Positions 7,789 through 15,936 of a stretch of DNA of 20,353 nt are shown here, piece by piece; the first letter of the stretch is position 1, and each line of letters starts with the position of its first letter. The translations under genes were made by a program, and so were the position numbers. The notes beneath the pieces were generated by a model. That model did no database searches. It saw only the letters and a program-made list of their open reading frames with translations, and was not told the DNA's origin. Source of the stretch: CAXBES01 sp965367015 (GTDB lineage Bacteria; Bacteroidota; Bacteroidia; Flavobacteriales; Flavobacteriaceae); contig CBDUGY010000048.1 in assembly GCA_965367015.1 (NCBI GenBank), positions 1 through 20,353 on the forward strand, in the 5' to 3' direction.

Positions 7789-8583
7789 TTATTTAATTGT
7801 TACACTTACCTTGATTCCGCTGCCAGGAAAAGTCTCAAAGTTAAGATTTCCATTTAAAATAGCCACGCGATTCTCCAGGCCACTCATCCCTAATCCCTTA
7901 GCCTTTCGTTTAGACGCCAAATCGAAGCCCTTGCCATTATCAGAATACTGTAGCGTCAAACGATCATCGATCGTTAGAACCTTGAGTTGTATTTCTGAAG
8001 CTTCGGAATGTTTTATTGAATTATTGAATAGCTCTTGTACAATTCTGAATAAATGCAATTCGTTTTCTGAAGTTAAAAAACTATGGGGATATTCGATTCC
8101 ATACATAATCTTGAAAGCTCCAGTATCCCTCACTTCTTCGCAGAGTTCTTCCAGGGCCGCCTCTAACCCGAACTTATCTAGAGTTGGAGGCAGTAAATCG
8201 TGCGCTATTTTTCGCGAACTTTCTAAAACATTGGTAGTCACCTTCAAAATACTTTCACCAATTTTATTAGCATCCTCTGAGGAAATATTTTCCTCTGTTA
8301 AAATGTTAGCATTTAATGACACAATATTGAGTTTAGAGCTAATAGCATCATGCAGGTCCTGAGCAATTCTACCTCGCTCCCGTTCCTGTGTAATTAAGGT
8401 TGATTGTATTACTTCCTTTTGATGTTCAATCTGCATTGTTGCCTTTTCAAGCTCGGTTCTCATAATCTTTCTTCGCGAGAAATAGACGAATAATATAATA
8501 GCAATAGACATGAATACCAACAGCCCTACCGCCATAAAAACAATAGAGATAATTTGATCTTCACCATTTAAAACTTCTGTCAT
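7789..8583 (-). CDS. HisKA_3-type sensor histidine kinase with one membrane helix
   Basis: A 264-residue kinase. It has a short N-terminus, a single transmembrane helix (about 11-35), a coiled linker (about 40-68), and a HisKA_3 dimerisation/phosphotransfer domain with the H-box ERGRIAQDLHDAISSKLN and phospho-His H78. The HATPase_c domain has an N-box ELFNNSIKHS (N188), a G1 box DNGKGF (215-220) and a G2 region GLGMSGLENR (230-239). It has virtually no extracytoplasmic sensor domain. The signal is therefore probably received through the membrane or from the seven-helix protein whose gene overlaps its start by 4 nt (ATGA, 8580-8583). The paired NarL-type regulator follows after 5 nt. All catalytic boxes appear intact, so it should be an active kinase. 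The signal is unknown. Confidence 0.93.
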   Translation of the reverse strand: MTEVLNGEDQIISIVFMAVGLLVFMSIAIILFVYFSRRKIMRTELEKATMQIEHQKEVIQSTLITQERERGRIAQDLHDAISSKLNIVSLNANILTEENISSEDANKIGESILKVTTNVLESSRKIAHDLLPPTLDKFGLEAALEELCEEVRDTGAFKIMYGIEYPHSFLTSENELHLFRIVQELFNNSIKHSEASEIQLKVLTIDDRLTLQYSDNGKGFDLASKRKAKGLGMSGLENRVAILNGNLNFETFPGSGIKVSVTIK

Positions 8584-9221
8584 ATGTTAACTGAAATTTT
8601 GTTGCGATAGTTCCGGTACCATTCAATAAAAATAAGTATTTGAAAGACTAAATAAAGTATCACGTTAATGTCGCTGAGTAGCGAGATGTTTTCCTGCGAA
8701 ATATTCAAATTGAAAACAAGATTGCTCGATGCAAAGATCAATGCGCTCGACAATAAATAAAAAAACACTCCGATATTTATGATTAAAAATTCCTCACTCG
8801 CACTGAGAATTTTATAAAAATACAGAAGAGCATAAAGTACTAAAACACTATGGGTAATACTCATTCCAATGGGATTATATCTAAAGAATATTTCCGGATT
8901 AACCACATATTGAAACCCAGTTAACCCCAGGACTATGATGAGCAACCATTTTATCCATTTAAACTTCAATAATTCAAAATAAAATAATGAAAGGAATATA
9001 AATTGGAAAATAAAATAGAAGTGAGATAGAAAAATGTTATGCGTATGAAATATTGAGCCAACAATATAGGCGGAAATTTGAATCACAGCAACTGAGACCA
9101 GGTAAATAGTAAATAGCTTAAAAGCTTTACTTTTTGAAGTAAAGCTTTTAAGAAATAGTGCCGCATTTACAGCCGAAAAGAACACTGTAAAATCAGCGAT
9201 GTAATCAAAAAATTCTATCAT
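8580..9221 (-). CDS. Seven-helix integral membrane protein, likely sensor partner of the kinase
   Basis: A 213-residue hydrophobic protein of unrecognised family with about seven transmembrane segments (approximate residues 12-28, 33-58, 63-85, 88-106, 119-138, 144-171 and 186-205) and short loops. No catalytic motif is seen. Translation is coupled on both sides. Its ATG overlaps the stop of the upstream small gene as TAATG (9219-9223), and its stop overlaps the kinase start as ATGA (8580-8583). Such tight coupling to a kinase that lacks its own sensor domain suggests a membrane sensor or signal relay. This is inference from gene arrangement; a membrane scaffold not involved in signalling cannot be excluded. 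Confidence 0.7.
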   Translation of the reverse strand: MIEFFDYIADFTVFFSAVNAALFLKSFTSKSKAFKLFTIYLVSVAVIQISAYIVGSIFHTHNIFLSHFYFIFQFIFLSLFYFELLKFKWIKWLLIIVLGLTGFQYVVNPEIFFRYNPIGMSITHSVLVLYALLYFYKILSASEEFLIINIGVFFYLLSSALIFASSNLVFNLNISQENISLLSDINVILYLVFQILIFIEWYRNYRNKISVNI

Positions 9222-9580
9222 TATTTATTTAGAGGACTATTTATATCACATTTAGGAGGGCAAGGCTTAGTAAAATCCCAAATATCACCGGTTCCATTAT
9301 ATCCGGTAATGATATCTTTGTAACTAGCACCCCCGTCTTCCGGTTGAGTTGCAACAATCACTAGTTTTTCCACATTATTTTCATCTACTGCCAAATAGGC
9401 TCTCACGTACTGCGTACCTTTTTGTCCGTCAAATTCGGCTAGCAATCCGCGTAAGTCATCGGCTGGTATCAAGAATCCATGACAACTTTGATGTTTATTA
9501 TACGTTCCTTCAACCCCTCTCCATTTCTTAGTCCAGGTTTCGGCATCACTTAATTTTACTGTGTTAGGTGTAGTTCCCAT
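9221..9580 (-). CDS. Small conserved-type protein of unknown function with C-terminal Cys motif
   Basis: A 119-residue soluble protein with no signal peptide or membrane helix. The sequence has an N-terminal WTKKWRGVEG segment, a core with HGFLIPADDLRGLL (34-47) and YVRAYLAVDENNVEKLVIVAT (strand-rich, 58-78), and a C-terminal IWDFTKPCPPKCDINSPLN block with C107 and C111. From memory, similar proteins recur in Bacteroidetes genomes, often beside membrane-protein genes, but no function is known to me. It is the first gene of the signalling operon and is translationally coupled to the membrane protein by a TAATG overlap. The C-x-x-x-C pair and compact size would fit a small regulatory or ligand-binding subunit. 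The ATG at 9580 follows an A/T-rich leader and is the best start. Confidence 0.75.
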   Translation of the reverse strand: MGTTPNTVKLSDAETWTKKWRGVEGTYNKHQSCHGFLIPADDLRGLLAEFDGQKGTQYVRAYLAVDENNVEKLVIVATQPEDGGASYKDIITGYNGTGDIWDFTKPCPPKCDINSPLNK

Positions 9581-9829
9581 AAATTAAAATACATTTGGTT
9601 AAGACATAAAAATAGAAAAACCTTTTCTGAGAAGCCACAGATTTCTTCATGGATTTTAAAAAAATTGAATATGACAGATTTATATTACAATTCCTCTCTT
9701 TAAACTGAGAACATCGCCCAATCATTGCTCCGTTTATCTTGCTTTTAGACAATCATCTAATCGAGTACTCAATACTAATCCCTTACGGAGTTGCTCTAAA
9801 CTGTCGTTGAATCGCGGTATTTTATTAAA

Positions 9830-11395
9830 CTATCGCTTTAAGTATATGGAAAGTAATTTTTGGGTTGAGGAGTTATCGGAAACCATGATATTGTTTTCTA
9901 TCTTTTCCAATAACGACGTAGCGATTTTTTTCCCTAATTCAACGCCCCATTGATCGTAACTGTAAATATTCCAAATAATTCCCTGTACAAATATTTTGTG
10001 CTCGTACAATGCGATAAGGCTTCCTAAATTCTTAGGTGTTAATTTTTTTATAAGGAAGGTATTGGTGGGTTTGTTACCTTGAAATTTTCTGAAATTATTT
10101 TCTGTGGAAACACCTTCGTTGCCCATCACCAAGGCTTCGGTCTGAGCAAAAAAGTTTGACATTAACTTATTGTGATGTGAAGTATTGCCAAAAAGTGGTT
10201 CTATAAACCCGATAAAATCAGCCGGAATTAGCTTCGTTCCCTGATGCAACAATTGAAAAAATGCATGTTGTGCATTGGTCCCTGTACTACCCCAGACAAT
10301 CGTCCCGGTTTGATAGTCAACTGGCTTGCCGTTGCGATCAATGCTCTTTCCATTACTTTCCATGACAGCTTGCTGTAGATAAGGGACAAGTTTAGTTAGA
10401 TATTGCGAATAGGGAACAACCGCTTCACTTTCTGCCTTAAAGAAATTATTATACCAAATGGAAAGCATCGCAAGTACAACAGGGATATTTTCTGAAAGTT
10501 TTGTTTTTCTGAAGTGTTCATCCATCGCATTCGCTCCTTTTAAAACATCTTCAAAATTTGCATACCCTATTGCACAACAGCTAGAAAGACCTACTGCACT
10601 CCAAAGTGAGAATCTACCGCCAACCCAATCCCACATTGGAAAAATATTATCTGAGGCAATGCCGAAATCTGTAACGGCTTTAACATTGGTGGAAACTGCT
10701 ACAAAATGCTTTGCAACGTCGGACTTTGAAGCAGCTTCCAAAAACCATTGTCGGATAGTATTTGCGTTACTTAAAGTCTCTTGTGTGGTAAATGTTTTAG
10801 AGACAATTATAAATAAGGTAGTATCCCGGTCTAGTTTCTTTAATACCTCATTTACGTGATCTCCATCAACGTTCGATATATAATGAAGTTTAAGGTGATT
10901 TCTATAAAATGCCAAGGCTTCTGTCAACATATCGGGACCCAGATCGCTCCCGCCAATGCCAATATTTACGACATCTGTAATAGGTTTAGCAGTATAACCC
11001 TTCCATTTGCCTTGAATTATTTCTTCGGAGAATTTTTTCATTTTCTGAAGAGACAGTTGTACTTCAGGCTTCATTTCTGAAAAATCACGGAGGGCGGTGT
11101 GTAGCACCGCCCTGTCTTCGGTTTCGTTAATGTTTTTTCCCTCAAACTGAAACTTTATCGCTTCCTGAAGTTTTACCTCTTCGGCGAGATCCATTAGCAG
11201 CGCTAATGTTTCCGTAGTAATAATGTTTTTAGAAATATCTAAATAAAAATCTTTCCATTCAATTTTCAAATTTTCAGCACGCAGAGAATCGTTCGCAAAT
11301 AAATCCTGCATTCTGGTTTCCTTCATGGACGCAAAATGAACCTCTAATTGTTTCCAGGCCTGAGTTTTTGTCGGATTTATTTTTGGTAAGGACAT
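9830..11395 (-). CDS. pgi: Glucose-6-phosphate isomerase
   Basis: A 521-residue cytoplasmic isomerase interconverting glucose-6-phosphate and fructose-6-phosphate in glycolysis and gluconeogenesis. Both family signatures are present: DWVGGRFSLWSAVGLS (256-271) and SYDQWGVELGKKIA (479-492). The expected catalytic residues are E346 (in VMESNGKS), H377 (in TNAQHAFF) and K489 (in VELGK). The phosphate-binding region includes IGIGGSDLG (145-153) and SKTFTTQET (199-207). Length is slightly below that of E. coli Pgi (549) but normal for bacteria. It is the last gene of the pfkA-gap-kinase-pgi run, 39 nt after the sugar kinase stop. No strong terminator hairpin with a U-run was found in the 250 nt downstream. 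Confidence 0.97.
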   Translation of the reverse strand: MSLPKINPTKTQAWKQLEVHFASMKETRMQDLFANDSLRAENLKIEWKDFYLDISKNIITTETLALLMDLAEEVKLQEAIKFQFEGKNINETEDRAVLHTALRDFSEMKPEVQLSLQKMKKFSEEIIQGKWKGYTAKPITDVVNIGIGGSDLGPDMLTEALAFYRNHLKLHYISNVDGDHVNEVLKKLDRDTTLFIIVSKTFTTQETLSNANTIRQWFLEAASKSDVAKHFVAVSTNVKAVTDFGIASDNIFPMWDWVGGRFSLWSAVGLSSCCAIGYANFEDVLKGANAMDEHFRKTKLSENIPVVLAMLSIWYNNFFKAESEAVVPYSQYLTKLVPYLQQAVMESNGKSIDRNGKPVDYQTGTIVWGSTGTNAQHAFFQLLHQGTKLIPADFIGFIEPLFGNTSHHNKLMSNFFAQTEALVMGNEGVSTENNFRKFQGNKPTNTFLIKKLTPKNLGSLIALYEHKIFVQGIIWNIYSYDQWGVELGKKIATSLLEKIENNIMVSDNSSTQKLLSIYLKR

Positions 11396-11434
11396 TTTTA
11401 GTTAGTGCGTTGATTCTACAGTATTCTTCAATCT

Positions 11435-12310
11435 TTAAATTCTATTTTCTCTGTAATAAGTAATTAAACCATCTATAGGGCGTCTTATTATACTACCTAA
11501 TTCCAGATGATAGGGCTTCATACAATCCCTAATAATATCTTCACTAAAATGTGCAATAGAACCTATAAAATGGATAGGTACATGTTGTGCTTCCTTATAA
11601 CAAAGAATTCTATATTCAATGAATTTCGTCATGCCTTCGCTAATCAGTTTATAAAAATAGCCATTAATATCTTGTGCCGACAAAGGTCGTTCATCTCCCG
11701 GGTTAAATATAAATTCGGCAAAAGACGCTAAGTACATGTTGGGATTAGGTCTTTTATAGAGATTTAATTTTATCTCATCCGGTTCTAAATTAAAACGTTT
11801 TTCGAATTCTTTTGATAAAACTTCGGGCATTTTTTTATAGAAATAATCGCGAATCAGGCGTTTTCCGAAGTAATTACCACTTGCTTCATCCATTAAAGTA
11901 TATCCAAGTGACGCCACACTCATATGTATTTCATTTCCATCGAAATAACAACTATTGGAACCTGTACCCAAAATACAAACAATTCCGGGTTCAGTAGAAG
12001 CAGCGTACACGGCAGCGACAGTGTCTTCATTAACAGTCACCACGGCTTGAGGAAATAGATCGATTAATAACTCCCTGAGCAACTTTACCGGGGTTTTCGT
12101 ACCACAACCGGCACCATAAAAGTCGAGAACTTTAACCTTTTGAAAGATCGATTGCAGTTCGGGATTGGCAATAATTCTACTCTTTAATTCATCGGGAGAC
12201 ACAACCGCAGGATTTAAGCCTTCAGTTCGAGTTTTAAGTACTATCTCACCTTCGGAATTTAACAGTATCCAATCACATTTTGTAGAACCGCCATCGGTTA
12301 TTAAAATCAT
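11435..12310 (-). CDS. BadF/BadG-family sugar kinase, N-acetylglucosamine-kinase-like
   Basis: A 291-residue ASKHA-fold kinase of the BadF/BadG/BcrA/BcrD group, which includes GlcNAc kinases. Phosphate-1 motif DGGSTKCDW (6-14) with D6, a connecting YGAGCG (65-70), NEDTVAA with D96, phosphate-2 motif LGTGSNSCYF (114-123), and LGYTLMDEASGNYFGKRL (135-152) are all present, so it should be an active ATP-dependent kinase. The N-terminal DGGSTK glycine-rich loop is typical of the group. It lies 3 nt after gap and 39 nt before pgi. The substrate is uncertain. Candidates are GlcNAc, glucosamine, MurNAc or glucose; the glycolytic and alpha-glucan context favours a hexose entering at glucose-6-phosphate. 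A non-carbohydrate role is unlikely given the neighbours. Confidence 0.85.
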   Translation of the reverse strand: MILITDGGSTKCDWILLNSEGEIVLKTRTEGLNPAVVSPDELKSRIIANPELQSIFQKVKVLDFYGAGCGTKTPVKLLRELLIDLFPQAVVTVNEDTVAAVYAASTEPGIVCILGTGSNSCYFDGNEIHMSVASLGYTLMDEASGNYFGKRLIRDYFYKKMPEVLSKEFEKRFNLEPDEIKLNLYKRPNPNMYLASFAEFIFNPGDERPLSAQDINGYFYKLISEGMTKFIEYRILCYKEAQHVPIHFIGSIAHFSEDIIRDCMKPYHLELGSIIRRPIDGLITYYRENRI

Positions 12311-12313
12311 AAA

Positions 12314-13312
12314 TTAAAGCGTTGCTATATGCGCAGTAAGATCAATTAATTTAGCCGAATACGCATATTCGTTATCATACCAAGCTACTAACTTAAAGAA
12401 TTTATTATTAAGCTCCATCCCAGCCTCGGCATCAAATGTACAGGTATGCGGGTCACTTACAAAATCCTGAGAAACTACATTCTCATCAGTATAGTTTACT
12501 ATCCCATTATATTTTCCTTCCGCAGCTTTTTTAAACAACTTTTTGATGTCTTCATAACTGGTAGATTTTTCAACCCTCACCGTTAAATCCACAACCGATA
12601 CATTTGCAGTAGGCACCCGGAAAGCCATTCCGGTTAACTTACCTTTCAAATTCGGAATAACTTTAGTTACGGCAACCGCAGCACCGGTGCTAGAAGGAAT
12701 AATATTAATTAAGGCACTTCGTCCCAAACGATAGTCCTTTCTGGACGGCTGATCAACCGTAGCTTGAGATGCTGTGACAGAATGAATAGTGGTCATTAAT
12801 CCTTCAACTATGCCGTATTCATCATCGATAATCTTGGCCATGGGTGCTAAACAATTTGTAGTACACGAGGCATTGGAAACAATTTTATCTGTCGCTTTAG
12901 CGTCTTGATGATTAACTCCCATGACAAACATAGGTGCTGACTTAGACGGTGCAGAAATTACGACTTTCTTCGCTCCGGCTTTTAGGTGAGCCTCAGCCGA
13001 ATCGATTTCTTTAAAAATTCCTGTACAGTCAACTATGATTTCGGCACCAACGGCATCCCATTTTAAATTTTCAGGGTTTTTTTCAGCTGTTACTCGAATG
13101 CTTTTACCTTCTACAACTAAATGGCCATCTGAAACTTCAATTGAACCGGGGTACTTTCCATGGACAGAGTCGTACTCCAACAAATAGGCAAGATGATCTA
13201 CATCTAACAAATCATTCACGGCTACTATTTCTATGTCTTTATGTTGTGAGGCTATTCTGAATGCCAATCTTCCTATACGGCCAAAACCATTGATTCCTAT
13301 TTTAATGCTCAT
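12314..13312 (-). CDS. gap: Glyceraldehyde-3-phosphate dehydrogenase, type I
   Basis: A 332-residue phosphorylating GAPDH converting glyceraldehyde-3-phosphate, NAD and phosphate to 1,3-bisphosphoglycerate. The Rossmann motif INGFGRIGRLAFR (7-19) is followed by AVNDLLD with D34 near the adenosine ribose, favouring NAD over NADP. The catalytic motif SNASCTTNCLAP holds C150 and C154, with H177 in TTIHSVTA as the general base. C-terminal GKLTGMAFRVPTANVSVVDLT and WYDNEYAYSAKLIDL are typical. The gene starts 54 nt after pfkA and ends 3 nt before the sugar kinase. It is the normal glycolytic enzyme, not a fused or truncated form. In Bacteroidetes several gap paralogues can coexist, so this may be one of two. 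Confidence 0.97.
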   Translation of the reverse strand: MSIKIGINGFGRIGRLAFRIASQHKDIEIVAVNDLLDVDHLAYLLEYDSVHGKYPGSIEVSDGHLVVEGKSIRVTAEKNPENLKWDAVGAEIIVDCTGIFKEIDSAEAHLKAGAKKVVISAPSKSAPMFVMGVNHQDAKATDKIVSNASCTTNCLAPMAKIIDDEYGIVEGLMTTIHSVTASQATVDQPSRKDYRLGRSALINIIPSSTGAAVAVTKVIPNLKGKLTGMAFRVPTANVSVVDLTVRVEKSTSYEDIKKLFKKAAEGKYNGIVNYTDENVVSQDFVSDPHTCTFDAEAGMELNNKFFKLVAWYDNEYAYSAKLIDLTAHIATL

Positions 13313-13366
13313 ACTTGTTTTAAATGTTTTGCGGTTATTTATTTATGTGCTGTCTTTAAGTATTTT

Positions 13367-14353
13367 CTATACTGATGTAATATCTGCCACTCTAATTAAG
13401 TCGAGATCTAAATTGTTCGATCCTTTTAGAGACTCCGTAAAGGGAACGGAAACTACTTTATTATGAACAATTCCGATCATCATATCCCTTTCCCCATTTA
13501 GCAAGGCATCAATTGCACCAACTCCCAGTCTGCTTGCCAGTACTCTATCATAGCAACTTGGTGCTCCTCCTCTTTGAATATGACCTAATACCGTTACTTT
13601 TACTTCGTATTCTTCCAGATTTTGACGAATATAATCTGCCAATCCAAAGATATTTTTACCAATTTGATCTCCTTCAGCTACAACTACAATACTGGAGGAC
13701 TTGCCAGACTTTTTACTTCTTTTTAGCGATTCGACCAAGCGATCTTTCCCCATATTTTGTTCCGGAATTAATATTTCCTCAGCACCTGCTCCAATTCCGG
13801 CATTGAGGGCTATATCACCAGCATCCCGCCCCATTACTTCAACCAAAAATAATCGATTGTGAGAATTTGCAGTGTCTCTAATTTTATCAATTGCCTCTAC
13901 CACAGTATTTAAGGCAGTATCGTAACCAATCGTAAAATCGGTGCCATTAATGTCATTGTCTATCGTACCCGGAAGTCCGACTATTGGGAAGTTGAATTCT
14001 TCATTAAAAACTATTGCACCTTTAAAGGTTCCATCACCCCCTATTACTACCAAAGCATCTATATTTGCTTTCTTGAGATGTTCGAAGGCTTTTTTTCTCC
14101 CCTCGAATGTATGAAACTCCTTAGATCTTGCAGTTTTTAAGAAAGTTCCGCCGCGATTGATAATATTTTTTACAGATCGTGCATCTAACACTTCAAAATC
14201 ACCTTCGATTAAGCCTTGATAACCTCTATAGACACCTACACATTCGAGCTTATGATAGGCACAGGAACGAACCACCGCTCTTATTGCGGCGTTCATACCG
14301 GGAGCATCTCCTCCACTAGTGAGAACACCAATTTTTTTTATTCTTGTACTCAT
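13367..14353 (-). CDS. pfkA: ATP-dependent 6-phosphofructokinase
   Basis: A 328-residue group A phosphofructokinase catalysing fructose-6-phosphate to fructose-1,6-bisphosphate. Motifs are GVLTSGGDAPGMNAAIR (9-25), GGDGTFKG (105-112), where G at the position that is Asp in PPi-dependent enzymes indicates ATP use, and catalytic PGTIDND (128-134) with D132. VEVMGRDAGDIA and the GHIQRGG substrate loop follow. Length matches bacterial PfkA (about 320). It is the first gene of the glycolytic run and is separated from the amylase operon by an intrinsic terminator. It must therefore have its own promoter within about 75 nt upstream of its ATG; TAGCTTTA there resembles a -7 element but lies very close to the start codon. 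gap follows after 54 nt. Confidence 0.97.
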   Translation of the reverse strand: MSTRIKKIGVLTSGGDAPGMNAAIRAVVRSCAYHKLECVGVYRGYQGLIEGDFEVLDARSVKNIINRGGTFLKTARSKEFHTFEGRKKAFEHLKKANIDALVVIGGDGTFKGAIVFNEEFNFPIVGLPGTIDNDINGTDFTIGYDTALNTVVEAIDKIRDTANSHNRLFLVEVMGRDAGDIALNAGIGAGAEEILIPEQNMGKDRLVESLKRSKKSGKSSSIVVVAEGDQIGKNIFGLADYIRQNLEEYEVKVTVLGHIQRGGAPSCYDRVLASRLGVGAIDALLNGERDMMIGIVHNKVVSVPFTESLKGSNNLDLDLIRVADITSV

Positions 14354-14429
14354 TACTGTAAAGCTATACTATTAAAACAAACTGTACAATTACTTATAGA
14401 AACTATAACGTTTTCGGTTAATAAGTCGT

Positions 14430-14455
14430 AAAAAAAGCTCCTGTTGGGAGCCTTC
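14430..14455 (-). terminator. Intrinsic terminator of the alpha-glucan operon
   Basis: On the minus strand, stem GGCTCC / GGAGC with loop CAACA is followed by an uninterrupted run of six T. It starts a few nucleotides after the GH13 stop codon (14459) and lies just before the pfkA leader. It separates the carbohydrate-degradation operon from the glycolytic operon. Confidence 0.88.
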
Positions 14456-14458
14456 GAT

Positions 14459-15892
14459 TTAGTTGACTAAAATCAAATACTGCCAAGGTTTGAATTTAAG
14501 AACTTGACTCGGATCAACATTGTACCCTTCCCCCGTCATGGCGTTTGTATATTGTCCGGATGTTTTGAGCATAAAATTTTGTGGTGCATCATTCAGGTTT
14601 GCTACAAAGATCAACTCAGAACCATCTTTTTTTCGTTTGAATGCAAGAATCTTCTCATCATTACTTGTTCTCAATCGTTCATAACCAGCAGATTTTTTAC
14701 CTCCATCAAGGGCTGGCGTTGCCGATTTCAGATCTCCTAACTTTTTGAGGGTATTCCATACCTCACCTTTGGTCTTTGGAATACTGTCTTTTTCAAAAAA
14801 CTTCAAGCGATGATCCAGGTCATACTCTTGACCACTATAGATTAAAGGCATTCCGGGAACCGTATAGCTCATCGCCAATAAAGCTTCAGCCCCATTACCC
14901 ATGCGCTCTCTTACAGTTCCATTCCATGAATTTTCGTCGTGATTGGTGATGAAATTCATAAGGAAATCATTCTGTTCGTACACCGTATCCATCTTTATCA
15001 TATAATTATCCCAATCTTTCACACCCTGCTTTCCTTTGGCAATTTCATTCATAATATGATGTCCTTCCCAGGCATACGCCATATCGAATAAATTACCTTT
15101 CAATAATTCAGGCTCCCAGGCTTCGGCGAGCATAAATACGTCTTTTTCGGCGCGTAGCTTCGGAATCACATATTCCCAAAAGGCAACCGGTACCGATCCG
15201 GCTACATCGCACCTAAAACCATCAATCCCCTCTTCAGTAATCCAATATTTCATATCATTAGTCATTTCGTCCCATAATTCCTTATTGTCGTAATTAAGAT
15301 CGGCTACATCCGCCCAACCCACTGACGTTCCATCTTCGTTTAAGGGATCGGTAATTTCTCCCTTAGCATTTTTGGTGTAGTAATCGGGATGGTCTTTCAA
15401 CCAGACATGATCCCAACCAGTATGATTAGGAACCCAATCAAGAATAACGTACATATTATTTTCATGTGCTGTTTTTATCAATTCCCTCAGGTCTTCTTTG
15501 GTGCCGAATTCGGGGTTTACTTCTGTAAAATCTGATACTGCATAGTAGCTTCCCAGCATTTTTTTACGTTCCGCTTCATCTTCGATTAAACTGGCAAAAT
15601 CTCCTCCCGTTGCTTTTCTTTTTGTTTCTGAAATTGGAAAAACCGGCATTAACCAAATTACTTTTACACCCAGCTCCTTTAACTGTGGGATGTCTCTTGT
15701 AAAGGCATCGAAAGTACCCTCCTTCGAGTATTGGCGAATATTTGCTTCATAAATTACCGAAGATTCAAGTACTTCGTCATTAATGGGTGTGAAACGTTCA
15801 TTTTTCTCTTCAGAAGCTGTTTCTGTTTTGACTTTTTCTTTGCATGCTGCGAGGAAGATTAAAATCGAGGCAGCTAAAAGTATTTTTTTCAT
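14459..15892 (-). CDS. GH13 alpha-amylase-family lipoprotein
   Basis: A 477-residue lipoprotein. The signal peptide ends in the lipobox LAAC with lipidated C17, so the enzyme is anchored at the periplasm or cell surface. The GH13 (beta/alpha)8 barrel carries the conserved regions: DWVPNHTGWD (152-161, region I), GFRCDVAG with nucleophile D229 (region II), FMLAEAWE with acid/base E257 (region III) and TNHDENSW with transition-state stabiliser D319 (region IV). A short C-terminal beta domain follows (about 395-477). It cleaves alpha-1,4-glucosidic bonds in starch, glycogen or maltodextrin; the exact subfamily cannot be fixed by eye. It has no N-terminal CBM, unlike its neighbour. Last gene of the operon, 44 nt after the larger GH13 gene and followed at once by a terminator. 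Confidence 0.93.
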   Translation of the reverse strand: MKKILLAASILIFLAACKEKVKTETASEEKNERFTPINDEVLESSVIYEANIRQYSKEGTFDAFTRDIPQLKELGVKVIWLMPVFPISETKRKATGGDFASLIEDEAERKKMLGSYYAVSDFTEVNPEFGTKEDLRELIKTAHENNMYVILDWVPNHTGWDHVWLKDHPDYYTKNAKGEITDPLNEDGTSVGWADVADLNYDNKELWDEMTNDMKYWITEEGIDGFRCDVAGSVPVAFWEYVIPKLRAEKDVFMLAEAWEPELLKGNLFDMAYAWEGHHIMNEIAKGKQGVKDWDNYMIKMDTVYEQNDFLMNFITNHDENSWNGTVRERMGNGAEALLAMSYTVPGMPLIYSGQEYDLDHRLKFFEKDSIPKTKGEVWNTLKKLGDLKSATPALDGGKKSAGYERLRTSNDEKILAFKRKKDGSELIFVANLNDAPQNFMLKTSGQYTNAMTGEGYNVDPSQVLKFKPWQYLILVN

Positions 15893-15936
15893 GATTCTGT
15901 TTTTTCTTCCGAAATTAACTTCGGGTAGGGATTAAA

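Noticed and set aside
7811..8362. Plus-strand open frame of 183 codons opposite the histidine kinase
   Set aside because: Contained in an intact kinase with all catalytic boxes; the translated sequence is Ser/Leu-rich without any motif.
9564..9752. Minus-strand 62-codon open frame upstream of the signalling operon
   Set aside because: Overlaps the 5' end of the 119-residue gene in another frame, has no recognisable motif and an unfavourable composition; treated as noncoding leader.
9581..9829. Search for a gene or strong terminator between the signalling operon and pgi
   Set aside because: Only imperfect short inverted repeats were seen and none is followed by a U-run on the minus strand; no supported feature.
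13367..14353. PPi-dependent phosphofructokinase
   Set aside because: The GGDGT motif has Gly at the position occupied by Asp in PPi-dependent enzymes.
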